From Thermobifida halotolerans (lineage in GTDB: Bacteria; Actinomycetota; Actinomycetes; Streptosporangiales; Streptosporangiaceae): a stretch of DNA of 64,000 nt. The stretch lies in assembly GCF_003574835.2 (NCBI RefSeq), contig NZ_CP063196.1:1364001-1428000 (forward strand). The letters run 5' to 3'. The notes under the pieces were generated by a model. The model worked only from the letters and a program-made list of their open reading frames with translations. It did not search any database and had not been told where the DNA came from. Positions 7,975-16,887 of the stretch are shown one piece after another (positions within the stretch are counted from its first letter, which is position 1; each line of letters starts with the position of its first letter). The position numbers were made by a program, and so were the translations under genes.

Positions 7975-9738
7975 CTAGTGCCGCCACGCCTTCCACATCC
8001 GGGCGAAGCGTCCGCCGAGCGCGACGAGCTCCTCGAAGGAGCCCTGTTCGACGATCTCGCCCCGGTCGAGCACCAGGATGTGGTCGGCGGACTCCGCCTG
8101 GGAGAGCCGGTGCGCCACCAGGATGCCCGTGCGCGACCCGAGGGCGGCCGCCGCGGCCGCCTCCAGACGCGCGGCGTCCCGGCTTCCCGCCTCGGCGGTG
8201 GCCTCGTCGAGGATCAGGACGAGCGGGTCGGCGAGGACCGCGCGGGCGAGTGCGAGCTGGGCCGTCTGCGCGCGGGTGAGGGGATGCGCCGACTCGCCGA
8301 CACGGGTGTCGAGACCGTCGGGGAGGCCGTCGACCCACCCCATGGCCCCCACCCGGGTGAGCGCCTCCACGAGTTCGCGGCGGGTCGCGTCCGGTTTGGC
8401 CAGGCGCAGGTCGGCGTGGAGGGGGCCGGTGAACACGTGGGCCTCCTGCGGGACGAGGGCGACGACGTGCGGACCGGCCGCCCGCGCCGCCGCCGCGTCG
8501 ACCCCGTCGATGGTGGCACTGCCCGAGGTGGGGCGGAGCAGGCCGCCGAGGAGGGCCGCCAGGGTCGACTTGCCGGCCCCGCTCGCGCCGACGAGGGCGA
8601 CCTTCCGGCCGCTGTCGACACGCAACGACAGGTCGCGTACGGCGACGGTCTCCCCGTAGCGGCGGGTGAGCCCGCGGGCCTCCACCACCGCGCCGCGCCG
8701 GTCGCCGCGCGCGGCTCCCGCCCCGTGCGGCGCCTCCTCCCCGACGGGGACCGGCGGCCCCGCGGGGGAGCGCGCGACGCCGACGATGCGGGCCAGGCTG
8801 GCCGCGGCCGACTGGATGTCGTTGAAACTCGACACGATCAGGCCGAGGGGGTTGAACAGCCGGTGGAAGTACAGCGCCGCGGCCGTGACCGTCCCCGCGG
8901 TGCCCGAGCCGGAGGCCACGAGGACGAACCCCGTCGCGATGATGCAGCCGAGCCCCGTGAGTTCGGCGGTGTTCATCCACCTGCTCCACCCGGTGAAGAA
9001 CCACAGCACGTCCCGGGAGACCGCCCGGGCGCGCGCCGACGCCTCCGTGATCCGCTGCGCCTGCCGCCTCTCGACACGGTAGGCGTGCACGGTCGCGATC
9101 CCGGTGAGCGAGGACACGAGGGTCTCGGCCCGTTCGGCGAACGCCGCCCGCTCCGCCCTGTGGCGCGGCGCGGACCGGGGCAGGTACCAGCGCAGCGAGA
9201 ACACGTAGACCGGTACGGCGGTCAGACCGGCCAACGCGAGCCACGGGTCGAGGGAGGCCAGACCCGCCACCGTGAGCGCGATGGTCAGGGCGGCGCTCAG
9301 CCACGGGGCCAGCAGCGACACCACGACCTGGTTGACCACGGCGACGTCGTCGCCGATACGGGTGAGCAGGTCGCCGTGTCCGCTCTCCTCGAGGACCTCG
9401 GAGGGCAGGTCGAGGGCGTCCGCGACCGCGTCCTCCCGCATCCGCGCGAGGACCCGCTGGCCCAGGCGGGTGACGAGCGCGTTGCCCACGGCGGTCAGCG
9501 CGGCGCCCAGGACGGTCGCCGCCGTCAGGACCGCTCCCAGGAGCACGACCCGGTCGGCCGTGCCGCCCGCGACGACGCTGTCGACGAGGACGCCGACGAT
9601 CCACGGCCCGACGAGACCGGCCACGGCGGCGAGCAGGGAGGACGCCAGCGCCGCGGCGGTCAGGAGGGGGAGCGCCGCGACATGGCGGCGCAGGGCCGCC
9701 CGGATCTCGGCGGGACCGGCGAGGGGGAGCGGGGTCAC
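7975..9738 (-). CDS. ABC exporter-fold subunit with intact Walker A, degenerate signature
   Basis: A 587-residue fusion of a six-helix membrane domain and an ATPase domain. GTG at 9738 overlaps the stop of the preceding subunit by GTGA. The ATPase has a good Walker A (LVGASGAGKSTLAALLGG), Walker B (LVLILDEAT) and switch His (VAHRLSQ), but the signature LSGGQ is replaced by LTRAQ. In this class two subunits pair, so the missing motif must come from the partner at 9735-11639, which has the reverse defect. Its place at the end of a siderophore uptake operon suggests import of ferric siderophore, as in YbtPQ and IrtAB, or siderophore recycling by export. Confidence 0.88.
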   Translation of the reverse strand: MTPLPLAGPAEIRAALRRHVAALPLLTAAALASSLLAAVAGLVGPWIVGVLVDSVVAGGTADRVVLLGAVLTAATVLGAALTAVGNALVTRLGQRVLARMREDAVADALDLPSEVLEESGHGDLLTRIGDDVAVVNQVVVSLLAPWLSAALTIALTVAGLASLDPWLALAGLTAVPVYVFSLRWYLPRSAPRHRAERAAFAERAETLVSSLTGIATVHAYRVERRQAQRITEASARARAVSRDVLWFFTGWSRWMNTAELTGLGCIIATGFVLVASGSGTAGTVTAAALYFHRLFNPLGLIVSSFNDIQSAAASLARIVGVARSPAGPPVPVGEEAPHGAGAARGDRRGAVVEARGLTRRYGETVAVRDLSLRVDSGRKVALVGASGAGKSTLAALLGGLLRPTSGSATIDGVDAAAARAAGPHVVALVPQEAHVFTGPLHADLRLAKPDATRRELVEALTRVGAMGWVDGLPDGLDTRVGESAHPLTRAQTAQLALARAVLADPLVLILDEATAEAGSRDAARLEAAAAAALGSRTGILVAHRLSQAESADHILVLDRGEIVEQGSFEELVALGGRFARMWKAWRH

Positions 9739-11639
9739 CGCAGCACCCGCTCGCGGTAGGGCCCGCTGGTGCGCAGCAGGTCGTGGTGGGTGCCGCTGGC
9801 GGTCACGCGGTCGCCGTCGACCAGCACGACCCGGTGGGTGCGTGCCAGGAGGGTGGGGCTGGTCGTGAACAGGATCGAGGTCCGCGTGCGGCCACGGTGC
9901 CGCAGGGCGGCGAACCCGTCCGCGATGGTCTCCTCCGTGACCGAGTCGACGGCTGTTGTCGGTTCGTGCAGGACGAGTACGGGCGGATCGGCGTGCAGTG
10001 CCCGCGCGAGGGCGAGCCGCTGGCGCTGTCCGCCGGAGAGGCTGAGCCCCCGGTCCCGCAGGGGGGTGTCGAGTCCGAGGGGCTGCGCCGCGACGAACTC
10101 GGCCGCGCCCGCGGCGGCCAGCGCGTCGCCCGGGGCGCGGTCCCCGGGCGCGCCGAGGGTGAGGTTGTCCCGGATCGTTCCGGGGAAGAGGTCGGGCCGG
10201 TGCGGTTCCAGGTGGATGAGCGAACGTCGCAGGGCGTGGTCCAGTTCGGCGACGGGGGTGGAGCCGAGGAGGACCGTGCCGAGGGAGCCGGGGGGCGGGT
10301 CGCCGCCGAGGAAGCGGCGGAGCAGGTCGACGGTGGGGTCGTCGGCGACGACGCCCACGAACTCCCCGGGGGCCACGGTGAGGGTGATGCCGCGGTCCGT
10401 GCCGTCGCCGGTGGGGTCCCGGTCGGGACGCCGGGGCGCGATTCCCCGGAAGGCCAGCGCGGCGGGGGCCGCGCTGGCCGCCGCCGCGGAGCGGGGCGGG
10501 GTGTCGGTGCGCCCGCCGGGGGACGGCGCCGCCAGCACGCCGGCGACCCGGGCCGCGCCGGCCCGGGCCGCGGCACGGAGTTGCAGGTAGGCCCCCACGT
10601 TGGTCAGGGGTTCGGCGATGAACTGCGCGGCTCCCACGGCCGCGATCATTCCTCCCACGGAGACCGCGCCGTCGGCTGCCAGGACGCCGGCGCCCACCAC
10701 GGAGACGACGAGCACCAGTCCGCTGGCCAGGACCGTGGCGCCGACCTGGAGCGACCTGGCGTCGCCCGCGCGGATGCCGACGTCGGCGGCACGCCCGCTG
10801 ACCTCCCGGTAGCGGTCGGCGGCGCGGTGCTGCGCGCCGATGCCCTGGAGGGTGCGCAGCCCGGAGACGAGGTCGGTGGCGAGCGCGGACGCGTCGGCGA
10901 GCGCCTCCTGCTGGGCGGTGCTGCGGCGCGACAGCAGGGGGGAGAGGGCGTTCAGCGACAGGGTGGCGGCGATCGACGTCGCGATGAGCACCAGTCCCAG
11001 CCTCAGGTCGACGGACAGGAGCACGGCGCAGCTGACCGCGAGGGCGGCGGCCGCGCCCCACAGTCCGGAGACGTAGTTCACCGACTTGGCCGCCAGGTCG
11101 GCGTCGGACGAGGCGATGGAGAGCAGTTCCCCCCGTGGGCGTCCCGGACGCGTCCGGGGGTCCATGAGCCGGTGGGCGAGTTCGGCGCGCAGCAGGTGGG
11201 CCTCGTCGATCGCGGCGCCGTAGCCGTAGCGCGCCGCCCAGCGCCAGCACAGGTTCAGCACGCCGAAGAGGGCGACCAGACCGAGCAGGCAGAGCAGGAG
11301 CAGGCCGGGACTCCCGTGGACGATCGCGGTGTCGACCGACACCCCGATCGCCACGGGGACGAGGGCCTCGCACGCCTGGTGGCCCATGATCAGGAGTGAG
11401 GAGCGGACGACGCTCGACCGTTGGCGGGCGAGGGTGCGCCGTGTGACGCTGCGGGCCGACGCCGTGGCTGCGGTGGCCGCCGCGTCGGGCCGGGCTGGGC
11501 GGGGGAGGGGGCGGGCGGATGCGGTGTCGCGGGTGATGGCGGGGCTCCTCTGCGGTGGTCGCGGGACGGTGGGGACCCGCGCGCCCGGCTGCCGGGCGCG
11601 CGGGCGTGGTGGGGACACGGGCGCGGTGCGCGTCCCCAC
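9735..11639 (-). CDS. ABC exporter-fold subunit with degenerate Walker A, intact signature
   Basis: About 634 residues: a six-helix membrane domain (from roughly residue 80) and an ATPase domain. The Walker A site reads GEFVGVVADDPTVDLLRRF with no GK[ST], and Walker B has His instead of Asp (LVLHEP), so it should not bind ATP productively. Yet LSLSGGQRQRLALARAL is a perfect signature. It is the complement of the following subunit. The start is uncertain: GTG at 11639 lies 6 bases after the upstream stop, but a good AGAGGAG site sits 7 nt before an in-frame ATC at 11537, close to where the membrane domain should begin. Confidence 0.85.
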   Translation of the reverse strand: MGTRTAPVSPPRPRARQPGARVPTVPRPPQRSPAITRDTASARPLPRPARPDAAATAATASARSVTRRTLARQRSSVVRSSLLIMGHQACEALVPVAIGVSVDTAIVHGSPGLLLLCLLGLVALFGVLNLCWRWAARYGYGAAIDEAHLLRAELAHRLMDPRTRPGRPRGELLSIASSDADLAAKSVNYVSGLWGAAAALAVSCAVLLSVDLRLGLVLIATSIAATLSLNALSPLLSRRSTAQQEALADASALATDLVSGLRTLQGIGAQHRAADRYREVSGRAADVGIRAGDARSLQVGATVLASGLVLVVSVVGAGVLAADGAVSVGGMIAAVGAAQFIAEPLTNVGAYLQLRAAARAGAARVAGVLAAPSPGGRTDTPPRSAAAASAAPAALAFRGIAPRRPDRDPTGDGTDRGITLTVAPGEFVGVVADDPTVDLLRRFLGGDPPPGSLGTVLLGSTPVAELDHALRRSLIHLEPHRPDLFPGTIRDNLTLGAPGDRAPGDALAAAGAAEFVAAQPLGLDTPLRDRGLSLSGGQRQRLALARALHADPPVLVLHEPTTAVDSVTEETIADGFAALRHRGRTRTSILFTTSPTLLARTHRVVLVDGDRVTASGTHHDLLRTSGPYRERVLR

Positions 11640-11645
11640 CGGGGG

Positions 11646-12674
11646 TCACCGGTCGAGCTTGTCGACCGCCGCCGCGAGGTCGGGGACCACGGCGTCCAGC
11701 GCGATGCCGATACTCTGCACGGTTCCGGCGGTGGCGCCGCGCATGACGTCGCCCTCGGGGTCGACGAGCAGGGCGCGGCCGTCCCGCACGACCGGCAGCG
11801 ACTGAATGAGGGGGTCCTCGGTGAGCGCCGACAGCGGGTAGCCGATGGTGGTGAGTACCGCGACGTCGGCGTCGAAGGCGGAGACCTGCTCGACGGAGAT
11901 GTTCGCGTAGAAGCCGTTCGGACTCGGCAGCTCCTCGATGGCGGGGTTGAGGACGAACCCGAGTTCGCCGTAGATGTCGAACCGGCTGTCCCCCGGCAGG
12001 CTGGCGCCGTAGGCGTCACCGAACTTGGAGCCGGAGGCCATCGTGACGCCGTCGAACTCGGGGTGCTGCTCCCGCAGCTCCCCGAACCGGCTGTCGAGTC
12101 CGGCGATCAGTTCCTCGCCCTCGGCGGTCCTGCCCAGCGCCTCGGCGACGACCCTGGTGTGGGTGCGCCAGTCGACGGCGAAGTCGGGGGTGTCCTTCGG
12201 CGGGGCGACCGTGGGCGCGATCTCGCTCAGCCGCTCGTGTGTCTTCTCGTCGAGGGCGGCGCGCACGTTGAGGATGACGTCGGGGTCCAGCGCCTGGATC
12301 TGCTCGTAGTTGACCGAACCGTCCACGTTCTCCAGGAGTTCGGGTTCGACGTCGCCGAACCGCTCGGTCGCCCAGGGGCCGACGCCCTTGTTCTCCTCGC
12401 CGAAGTTCTGCCAGTCGAAGATGGCGACCGGTGCGACCCCCAGGGAGAGGGCGACCTCGCCGTCCGACCAGCCCAGCGCGACGACCCGCAGTTCGCCGTC
12501 ATCGGGTTCGGGGATGTCGACGGTGCCGAAATGGGTGTCGACGGAGGCGAGCAGCGGCGTGCCGCCGCCACCGCCCTCCTGTTGGGGAGCGGCGCAGCCG
12601 GCCGAGGCGAGGGCGAGGGCGGCGAGGCCGACGGCGAGCGTGCGGGTTCTCCGCGCCGGGTGTGGTGTGCTCAT
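11646..12674 (-). CDS. Iron-siderophore ABC transporter substrate-binding lipoprotein
   Basis: A 342-residue FecB/FepB-type binding protein. ATG at 12674 starts a lipoprotein signal (MSTPHPARRTRTLAV) with lipobox LASAGC, then a Gly-rich spacer. VVALGWSDGEVALSLGVAPVAI and IQALDPDVILNV are the two lobes' hallmark segments of class III binding proteins, joined by a long helix. It would capture ferric siderophore outside the membrane and deliver it to the permeases encoded upstream. It is fourth in the operon, after the ATPase gene with a 48-base gap, and runs straight into the exporter-fold pair. Confidence 0.92.
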   Translation of the reverse strand: MSTPHPARRTRTLAVGLAALALASAGCAAPQQEGGGGGTPLLASVDTHFGTVDIPEPDDGELRVVALGWSDGEVALSLGVAPVAIFDWQNFGEENKGVGPWATERFGDVEPELLENVDGSVNYEQIQALDPDVILNVRAALDEKTHERLSEIAPTVAPPKDTPDFAVDWRTHTRVVAEALGRTAEGEELIAGLDSRFGELREQHPEFDGVTMASGSKFGDAYGASLPGDSRFDIYGELGFVLNPAIEELPSPNGFYANISVEQVSAFDADVAVLTTIGYPLSALTEDPLIQSLPVVRDGRALLVDPEGDVMRGATAGTVQSIGIALDAVVPDLAAAVDKLDR

Positions 12675-12722
12675 GGTCCACTTTCTGTGCTGGGAGGGGT
12701 TGTCCACGATGGGAGGAGGGGG

Positions 12723-13571
12723 TCAGGGGCTGGCGGTGCCGGTCGCGACGGCGCCGCGGGCCAGGGGTACGACGAGCGGTGTCCCGGTCTCCGGGTCCGG
12801 GATGATCCGCACCCCGACGCCGAAGACCCGCGAGACGAGTTCCTCCGTGACCACCGAGCGCGGCGGCCCCTCGGCCACGATCTTCCCGTCCTTCATGGCG
12901 ATGAGGTGCGTTGCGTAGCGGGCCGCCTGGTTGAGGTCGTGGAGTACGGCGACGAGGGTGCGCCCGTCGGCGTTGAGTGCCGCGCACAGTTCGAGGACGT
13001 CGATCTGGTGGGCGATGTCGAGGAAGGTCGTGGGCTCGTCGAGGAGGACGACCGGGGTCTGCTGCGCCAGCACCATCGCGATCCAGACGCGCTGGCGCTG
13101 CCCTCCGGAGAGCTGGTCCACCGGGGTCTGCGAGAGCGCGGTGAGGCGTGTGGTGGACAGGGCGTCGCGGACGGCGCGCTCGTCGTCGTCCGACCACTGG
13201 CGGAACACGCCCTGGTGGGGGTGGCGGCCCCGCGACACCAGGTCGACGACCGTGATCGCCTCGGGGGCCGTCGAGCTCTGCGGCAGCAGCCCGACCCTGC
13301 GGGCCAGCTCCTTGGTGCGCAGGGCGCGGATGTCCGCCCCGTCGAGGAGGACTCCGCCGGAGCGGGCGGGCAGCAGGCGGGCGAGGCTGCGCAGCAGCGT
13401 CGACTTGCCGCAGGCGTTGGGGCCGACGATGACAGTGAAGGAGCCGGCGGGAACGGTGACGGAGAGGTCGTGCAGGATCGCGTCGCCGCCGTAGGAGACG
13501 GTGAGGTCACGCGCGTCGAGACGCCCGTCGGGCGGGGGCGGGACGCTGTCCGCCGGGACGGTTTCGGACAT
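12723..13571 (-). CDS. Iron-siderophore ABC transporter ATPase
   Basis: A 282-residue FecE/FepC-type ATPase. Walker A is VGPNACGKSTLLRSL, with Ala-Cys where Gly-Ala/Gly-Cys is usual; the Q-loop LLPQSS, signature [17 protein letters not shown], Walker B VVLLDEPTTFLDI and His switch VLHDLNQA are intact. The pattern VGLLPQSSTAPEAITVVDLVSRGRHP is typical for ferric-siderophore importers. It powers the two FecCD-type permeases, starting 4 bases after the second permease's stop. Confidence 0.93.
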   Translation of the reverse strand: MSETVPADSVPPPPDGRLDARDLTVSYGGDAILHDLSVTVPAGSFTVIVGPNACGKSTLLRSLARLLPARSGGVLLDGADIRALRTKELARRVGLLPQSSTAPEAITVVDLVSRGRHPHQGVFRQWSDDDERAVRDALSTTRLTALSQTPVDQLSGGQRQRVWIAMVLAQQTPVVLLDEPTTFLDIAHQIDVLELCAALNADGRTLVAVLHDLNQAARYATHLIAMKDGKIVAEGPPRSVVTEELVSRVFGVGVRIIPDPETGTPLVVPLARGAVATGTASP

Positions 13572-13575
13572 TCGT

Positions 13576-14631
13576 TCAGGACTTTCTCGCTTGTGAGATG
13601 AGCAGCCAGGCCAGGTAGCCGCCGCCGACGGTGACCGTGACGACGCCCACCGGAAGCTGGGCGGGGGCGATGACGGTGCGCGCCACGAGGTCGCTGAGGA
13701 CGAGCAGGGACGCTCCGAGGAACGCCGTGGGCAGCAGGGGGAGGGCCGGTGTCCGGGTGAGGCGCACCGCGAGCTGCGGCGCGACCAGCGCGACGAAGGC
13801 GATGGGTCCGGCGACGGCGGTCACTGCGGCGGTGAGGGCGACACCGGTGGCGAGCAGCACCGGACGCAGCCGGTCGGTGTCGACGCCCCTGCTCCGGGCG
13901 GCGTCGTCGCCGAGCGCCGTGAGCTGCGTGTCGCGGTTCACGAGCATCAGCACGGGGGTGAGCACGGCTACGGCGACGAGCACCGGGACGACGTCGGCCC
14001 AGGTCGCGGTGGCCAGCGAACCGGCGCCCCACACGGCGGCCGGGAGCGCCTCCTCCACGCGCACGGTGATCATGAGGTAGCCGTTGACCGAGGCCAGCAG
14101 GGAGCTGATCCCGATGCCGACGACGACGAGGCGGTAGCCGTTGAGGCCGCGGCGCAGGGCCAGCACGTAGACGGCGAGCCCGGTGAGTGTTCCGCCGAGG
14201 AGGGCGCCCGCCACGGTCGTGAGGTGGCCGCCTCCGACGAGGAGCATGCCGAGCAGGGCGCCGGTGTAGGCCCCGGTGTTGAATCCGATGACGTCGGGGC
14301 TGCCGAGCGGGTTGCGTGTGACGGTCTGGAACACCGCGCCGCTCAGCGCGAGCGCCCAGCCGCCGAGCGCGGCCAGGAGAACGCGGGGCATCCGCCACTC
14401 CATGACGATGCGTGCCACGCCGTCGTCGGAGCGGCCGACGAGGGCGGCCGCGACGTCGCGGAGGGGCAGCGCCATCTCCCCCACGGTGAGGGACCAGGCT
14501 CCCACGGCGACCGCGGTGGCCAGGCAGGCCAGGCCGACGGTGAAGGAGCGGAGGTCGAACCGGAGGCTGAGCGGAGCCCGGGGGGCGCGGAGCAGGACGA
14601 CGCGCCGGGACCACAGACGGGGGGAGGTCAC
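13576..14631 (-). CDS. FecCD-type siderophore ABC permease, second subunit
   Basis: 351 residues with about ten hydrophobic segments. GTG at 14631 overlaps the stop of the first permease by GTGA. Family motifs include VMEWRMPRVLLAALGGWALALSG (the R-x-P-R motif), FQTVTRNPLGSPDVIGFNTGA, the coupling segment LTALGDDAARSRGVD, GPIAFVALVAPQLAVRL and the C-terminal LPVGVVTVTVGG. It is the FepG/FecD-like half of the channel and would dimerise with the product of 14628-15683. Confidence 0.93.
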   Translation of the reverse strand: MTSPRLWSRRVVLLRAPRAPLSLRFDLRSFTVGLACLATAVAVGAWSLTVGEMALPLRDVAAALVGRSDDGVARIVMEWRMPRVLLAALGGWALALSGAVFQTVTRNPLGSPDVIGFNTGAYTGALLGMLLVGGGHLTTVAGALLGGTLTGLAVYVLALRRGLNGYRLVVVGIGISSLLASVNGYLMITVRVEEALPAAVWGAGSLATATWADVVPVLVAVAVLTPVLMLVNRDTQLTALGDDAARSRGVDTDRLRPVLLATGVALTAAVTAVAGPIAFVALVAPQLAVRLTRTPALPLLPTAFLGASLLVLSDLVARTVIAPAQLPVGVVTVTVGGGYLAWLLISQARKS

Positions 14632-15683
14632 GGTGCCTTGACCTCCGTGCGCCGGACGAGCCAGACGAGGACGGGGGAGCCGACGAAGGCGGTCACGATT
14701 CCCACGGGGAGTTCGCCGGCGATGACGACCCGGCCGAGGATGTCGGCGCCCAGGAAGACGACCGGGGCCGCCACGAGGCTGAGCGGGACGATCCACCGCT
14801 GGTCCGGTCCCACGACCGCGCGCACGGCGTGCGGCACCATGAGTCCCAGGAACGACACGGGGCCGACCGCGGCCGTCGCCGCTCCGCACAGCAGGGTGAT
14901 CGCCGTGAATCCGAGGCCCCGCACGAGGAGGACCCTGCTGCCGAGGGAGCGGGCGAGGTCGTCGCCCAGGGCGAGGGTGTTGAGCGACCTGGTGAGCGCG
15001 ACGGTGATGACCAGGCCCGCCGCGACGAAGGGCAGCACGCCCCACAGGACGTCGATCTGCCGTCCCTGCAGGGAGCCGACCTGCCAGAAGCGGATCCTGT
15101 CGAAGACCTCGGGAGCGAGCAGGGTGACGCCGTGGCCGACGCCGTTGAGGACGGCGCCGATGGCGATCCCGGCGAGGACCAGGTGGACCGGGTTCCTACC
15201 CTGGCGTCCGGACGTTCCGACGAGGTGGACCACCACGGCCGTGGCCAGCGCGCCGGCGAGGCCCAGCCAGACCTGACCGGCGACACCGCTGACCCCCAGG
15301 AACGCCGCGCCGACGGCGACGGCGAGGAACGCGCCGGAGTTGACGCCGAGCAGGCCGGGATCGGCGAGGGGGTTGCGGGTGACCGCCTGGATGACGGCTC
15401 CGGCGGCTCCGAGGGCGGCTCCGACGACGATCGCCAGGAGGGTGCGGGGGACCCGGTACTCGCGGACGATGATGCCGTCGGGGGAGGCGCTGTGCCCGGT
15501 GAGGGCGTCCCACGACTGACTCCACGTCAGGTCTCCCGATCCCACGAACAGGCTGAGGGCGGTGAGGGACGCGCAGAGGGCGATGCCGACCGCGACGGCG
15601 AGGGACTTCCGTGCGACGCGGAGCGGGTCCTCCGGTGCCGGAAGGCTCTCGACGGTCGGCGCGGTGCCGTGTGCGGTCAGCAT
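14628..15683 (-). CDS. FecCD-type siderophore ABC permease, first subunit
   Basis: 351 residues, first gene of the iron operon. ATG at 15683 was chosen because the reading frame before it is only open from an implausible TTG and because a nine-codon upstream frame ends across it. Family motifs: VREYRVPRTLLAIVVGAALGAAG, IQAVTRNPLADPGLLGVNSGA, LNTLALGDDLARSLG, GPVSFLGLMVPHAVR and LPVGIVTAFVGSPV. About ten membrane segments follow a 45-residue cytoplasmic N-terminus. An iron box lies about 100 bases upstream, so repression by iron-loaded IdeR/DtxR is likely. Confidence 0.92.
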   Translation of the reverse strand: MLTAHGTAPTVESLPAPEDPLRVARKSLAVAVGIALCASLTALSLFVGSGDLTWSQSWDALTGHSASPDGIIVREYRVPRTLLAIVVGAALGAAGAVIQAVTRNPLADPGLLGVNSGAFLAVAVGAAFLGVSGVAGQVWLGLAGALATAVVVHLVGTSGRQGRNPVHLVLAGIAIGAVLNGVGHGVTLLAPEVFDRIRFWQVGSLQGRQIDVLWGVLPFVAAGLVITVALTRSLNTLALGDDLARSLGSRVLLVRGLGFTAITLLCGAATAAVGPVSFLGLMVPHAVRAVVGPDQRWIVPLSLVAAPVVFLGADILGRVVIAGELPVGIVTAFVGSPVLVWLVRRTEVKAP

Positions 15684-15706
15684 GGCACGGCTCGGTTCAT
15701 GGGCAT
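15677..15706 (-). CDS. Possible nine-residue leader peptide MPMNRAVPC
   Basis: On the reverse strand GAGGAG precedes ATG at 15706, which opens MPMNRAVPC and then TGA. That stop overlaps the permease start (ATGCTGA). A good ribosome site on so short a frame, with the permease lacking its own, suggests translational coupling. It could also be chance. Confidence 0.35.
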   Translation of the reverse strand: MPMNRAVPC

Positions 15707-15768
15707 ACGTGTCCGCTCCTCGGCGGTCGTTGCGGGGGGAGTGGAGGCACACCAAGGGCCAACAGAAG

Positions 15769-15806
15769 TTAGCCCAGGCTTACCTAACCTTCATGCTAGG
15801 AAGGTT
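15769..15806 (-). promoter_or_regulatory. IdeR/DtxR-type iron box and adjoining inverted repeat
   Basis: On the reverse strand 15769-15787 reads TTAGGTAAGCCTGGGCTAA, matching about 14 of 19 positions of the DtxR/IdeR consensus. Next to it AACCTTC-ATGCTAG-GAAGGTT (15786-15806) is a perfect 7-bp inverted repeat containing a possible -10 (TAGCAT on the reverse strand). It sits directly in front of the siderophore permease gene. Confidence 0.7.
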
Positions 15807-15956
15807 GGGTCGGTGGCGCAATCCGCGAAACGGGACACCGAATACGGCATAACGGACACCGTGGGGCGCTGGCCCCGCTGACCAGCGACGACGCCGGGGC
15901 TCGGCGGCCCGGCGGGCGGTGCGCCCCGGAAGAGCCGACCGGTCGGGCGCCGCCGG

Positions 15957-16772
15957 TCAGGCGGTGTGGTACTGCCCGGGGGTCACGCCGGTGACCCGGC
16001 GGAACACCTCGATGAACGAACTGGGCCGGTCGTAGCCGACGGCCTCGGCGGTCTCGGCGACCGACAGCCCCGACGACAGCAGGGCCAGCGACACGTGGAC
16101 GCGCAGCGCCTGCCTCCACTGGCCGAAGCTGTGGCCCGTCGACGCGAGGAAGGCGCGGGCGAGCGTCCGGGAGCTCACCCCGGTGAGGGCGGCCCACTCG
16201 CCCAGGGACCGCCGGTCGTCGGGGTGGTCCACGAGGTGCGAGACGATCGGCTCGATGCGCGGATCCAGCGGCAGCGGCAGGTCGAAACCGTGGGGGGAGG
16301 GTTCGAGCAGTTCGAACACGAGCCCTTCGGCGTGGCGTCGTGCGGCGTCGGAGATCCGCGTCCCCTCCAGGAACACGAGGAGTTCGTGCAGCAGCGGCAC
16401 GATCCGGACGCTCACCGGGCCCTCGGGAAGGAACGTGCAGGTCGACGGCGAGAAATAGCTCGCGTGGAACTCCGCGCCGGCGGACAGGCGGCCGCTGTGC
16501 ACGGTGCCCGCGGGAATCCACAGTCCCACGAGGTTCGGCAGCGCCCACAGACGCCGACCGATACGGACCCGCATGACACCGCGCCGCACCCACACCAGTT
16601 CGTGCACGGGGTGCGTGTGCGGCTCCCACTCCACCTGGCAGTCGGGGACGTCGGTCTCCGTCGCGATGACGAAGGGAATCTCGACGTCCGGGGCGAAGGG
16701 AACGGCGGGCCGCACGACCACGGGAGGGCGCCGTTCCCGCGCCGCGGAGTCCGCCCGTCTCCTCGTGCCCAT
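15957..16772 (-). CDS. AraC-family regulator with N-terminal cupin domain
   Basis: A 271-residue regulator starting at ATG 16772. The N-terminal half has a cupin-like metal/ligand pocket (EWEPHTHPVHELVWVRRG, then WIPAGTVHSG). The C-terminal half has two helix-turn-helix motifs: SLGEWAALTGVSSRTLARAF and SVAETAEAVGYDRPSSFIEVFRRVTGVTPGQY, the standard AraC end. It lies upstream of the iron operon on the same strand with a gap of 273 bases containing the iron box. AraC proteins with cupin domains often accompany siderophore loci, so a link to iron uptake is plausible but inferred. Confidence 0.88.
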   Translation of the reverse strand: MGTRRRADSAARERRPPVVVRPAVPFAPDVEIPFVIATETDVPDCQVEWEPHTHPVHELVWVRRGVMRVRIGRRLWALPNLVGLWIPAGTVHSGRLSAGAEFHASYFSPSTCTFLPEGPVSVRIVPLLHELLVFLEGTRISDAARRHAEGLVFELLEPSPHGFDLPLPLDPRIEPIVSHLVDHPDDRRSLGEWAALTGVSSRTLARAFLASTGHSFGQWRQALRVHVSLALLSSGLSVAETAEAVGYDRPSSFIEVFRRVTGVTPGQYHTA

Positions 16773-16887
16773 GACCGCCCATTCTAGGGACGCACGAGGA
16801 GGAGGACCGATCGCTCCGGTGGTGAGCAGGACCACGGGGAGGAGCGTGCCGCGCGGGTGGCGGGGAGGGGAGCCGGACCGCGGCCCG

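Noticed and set aside
7220-9604. A 794-codon reverse frame across the ABC subunit and SDR genes
   Set aside because: Arg/Pro/Gly-rich and in a shifted frame of genes that carry all ABC and SDR motifs.
9735-15683. A siderophore biosynthetic gene cluster
   Set aside because: Only transport and regulatory genes are present; no NRPS, IucA-like or monooxygenase gene occurs in the window.
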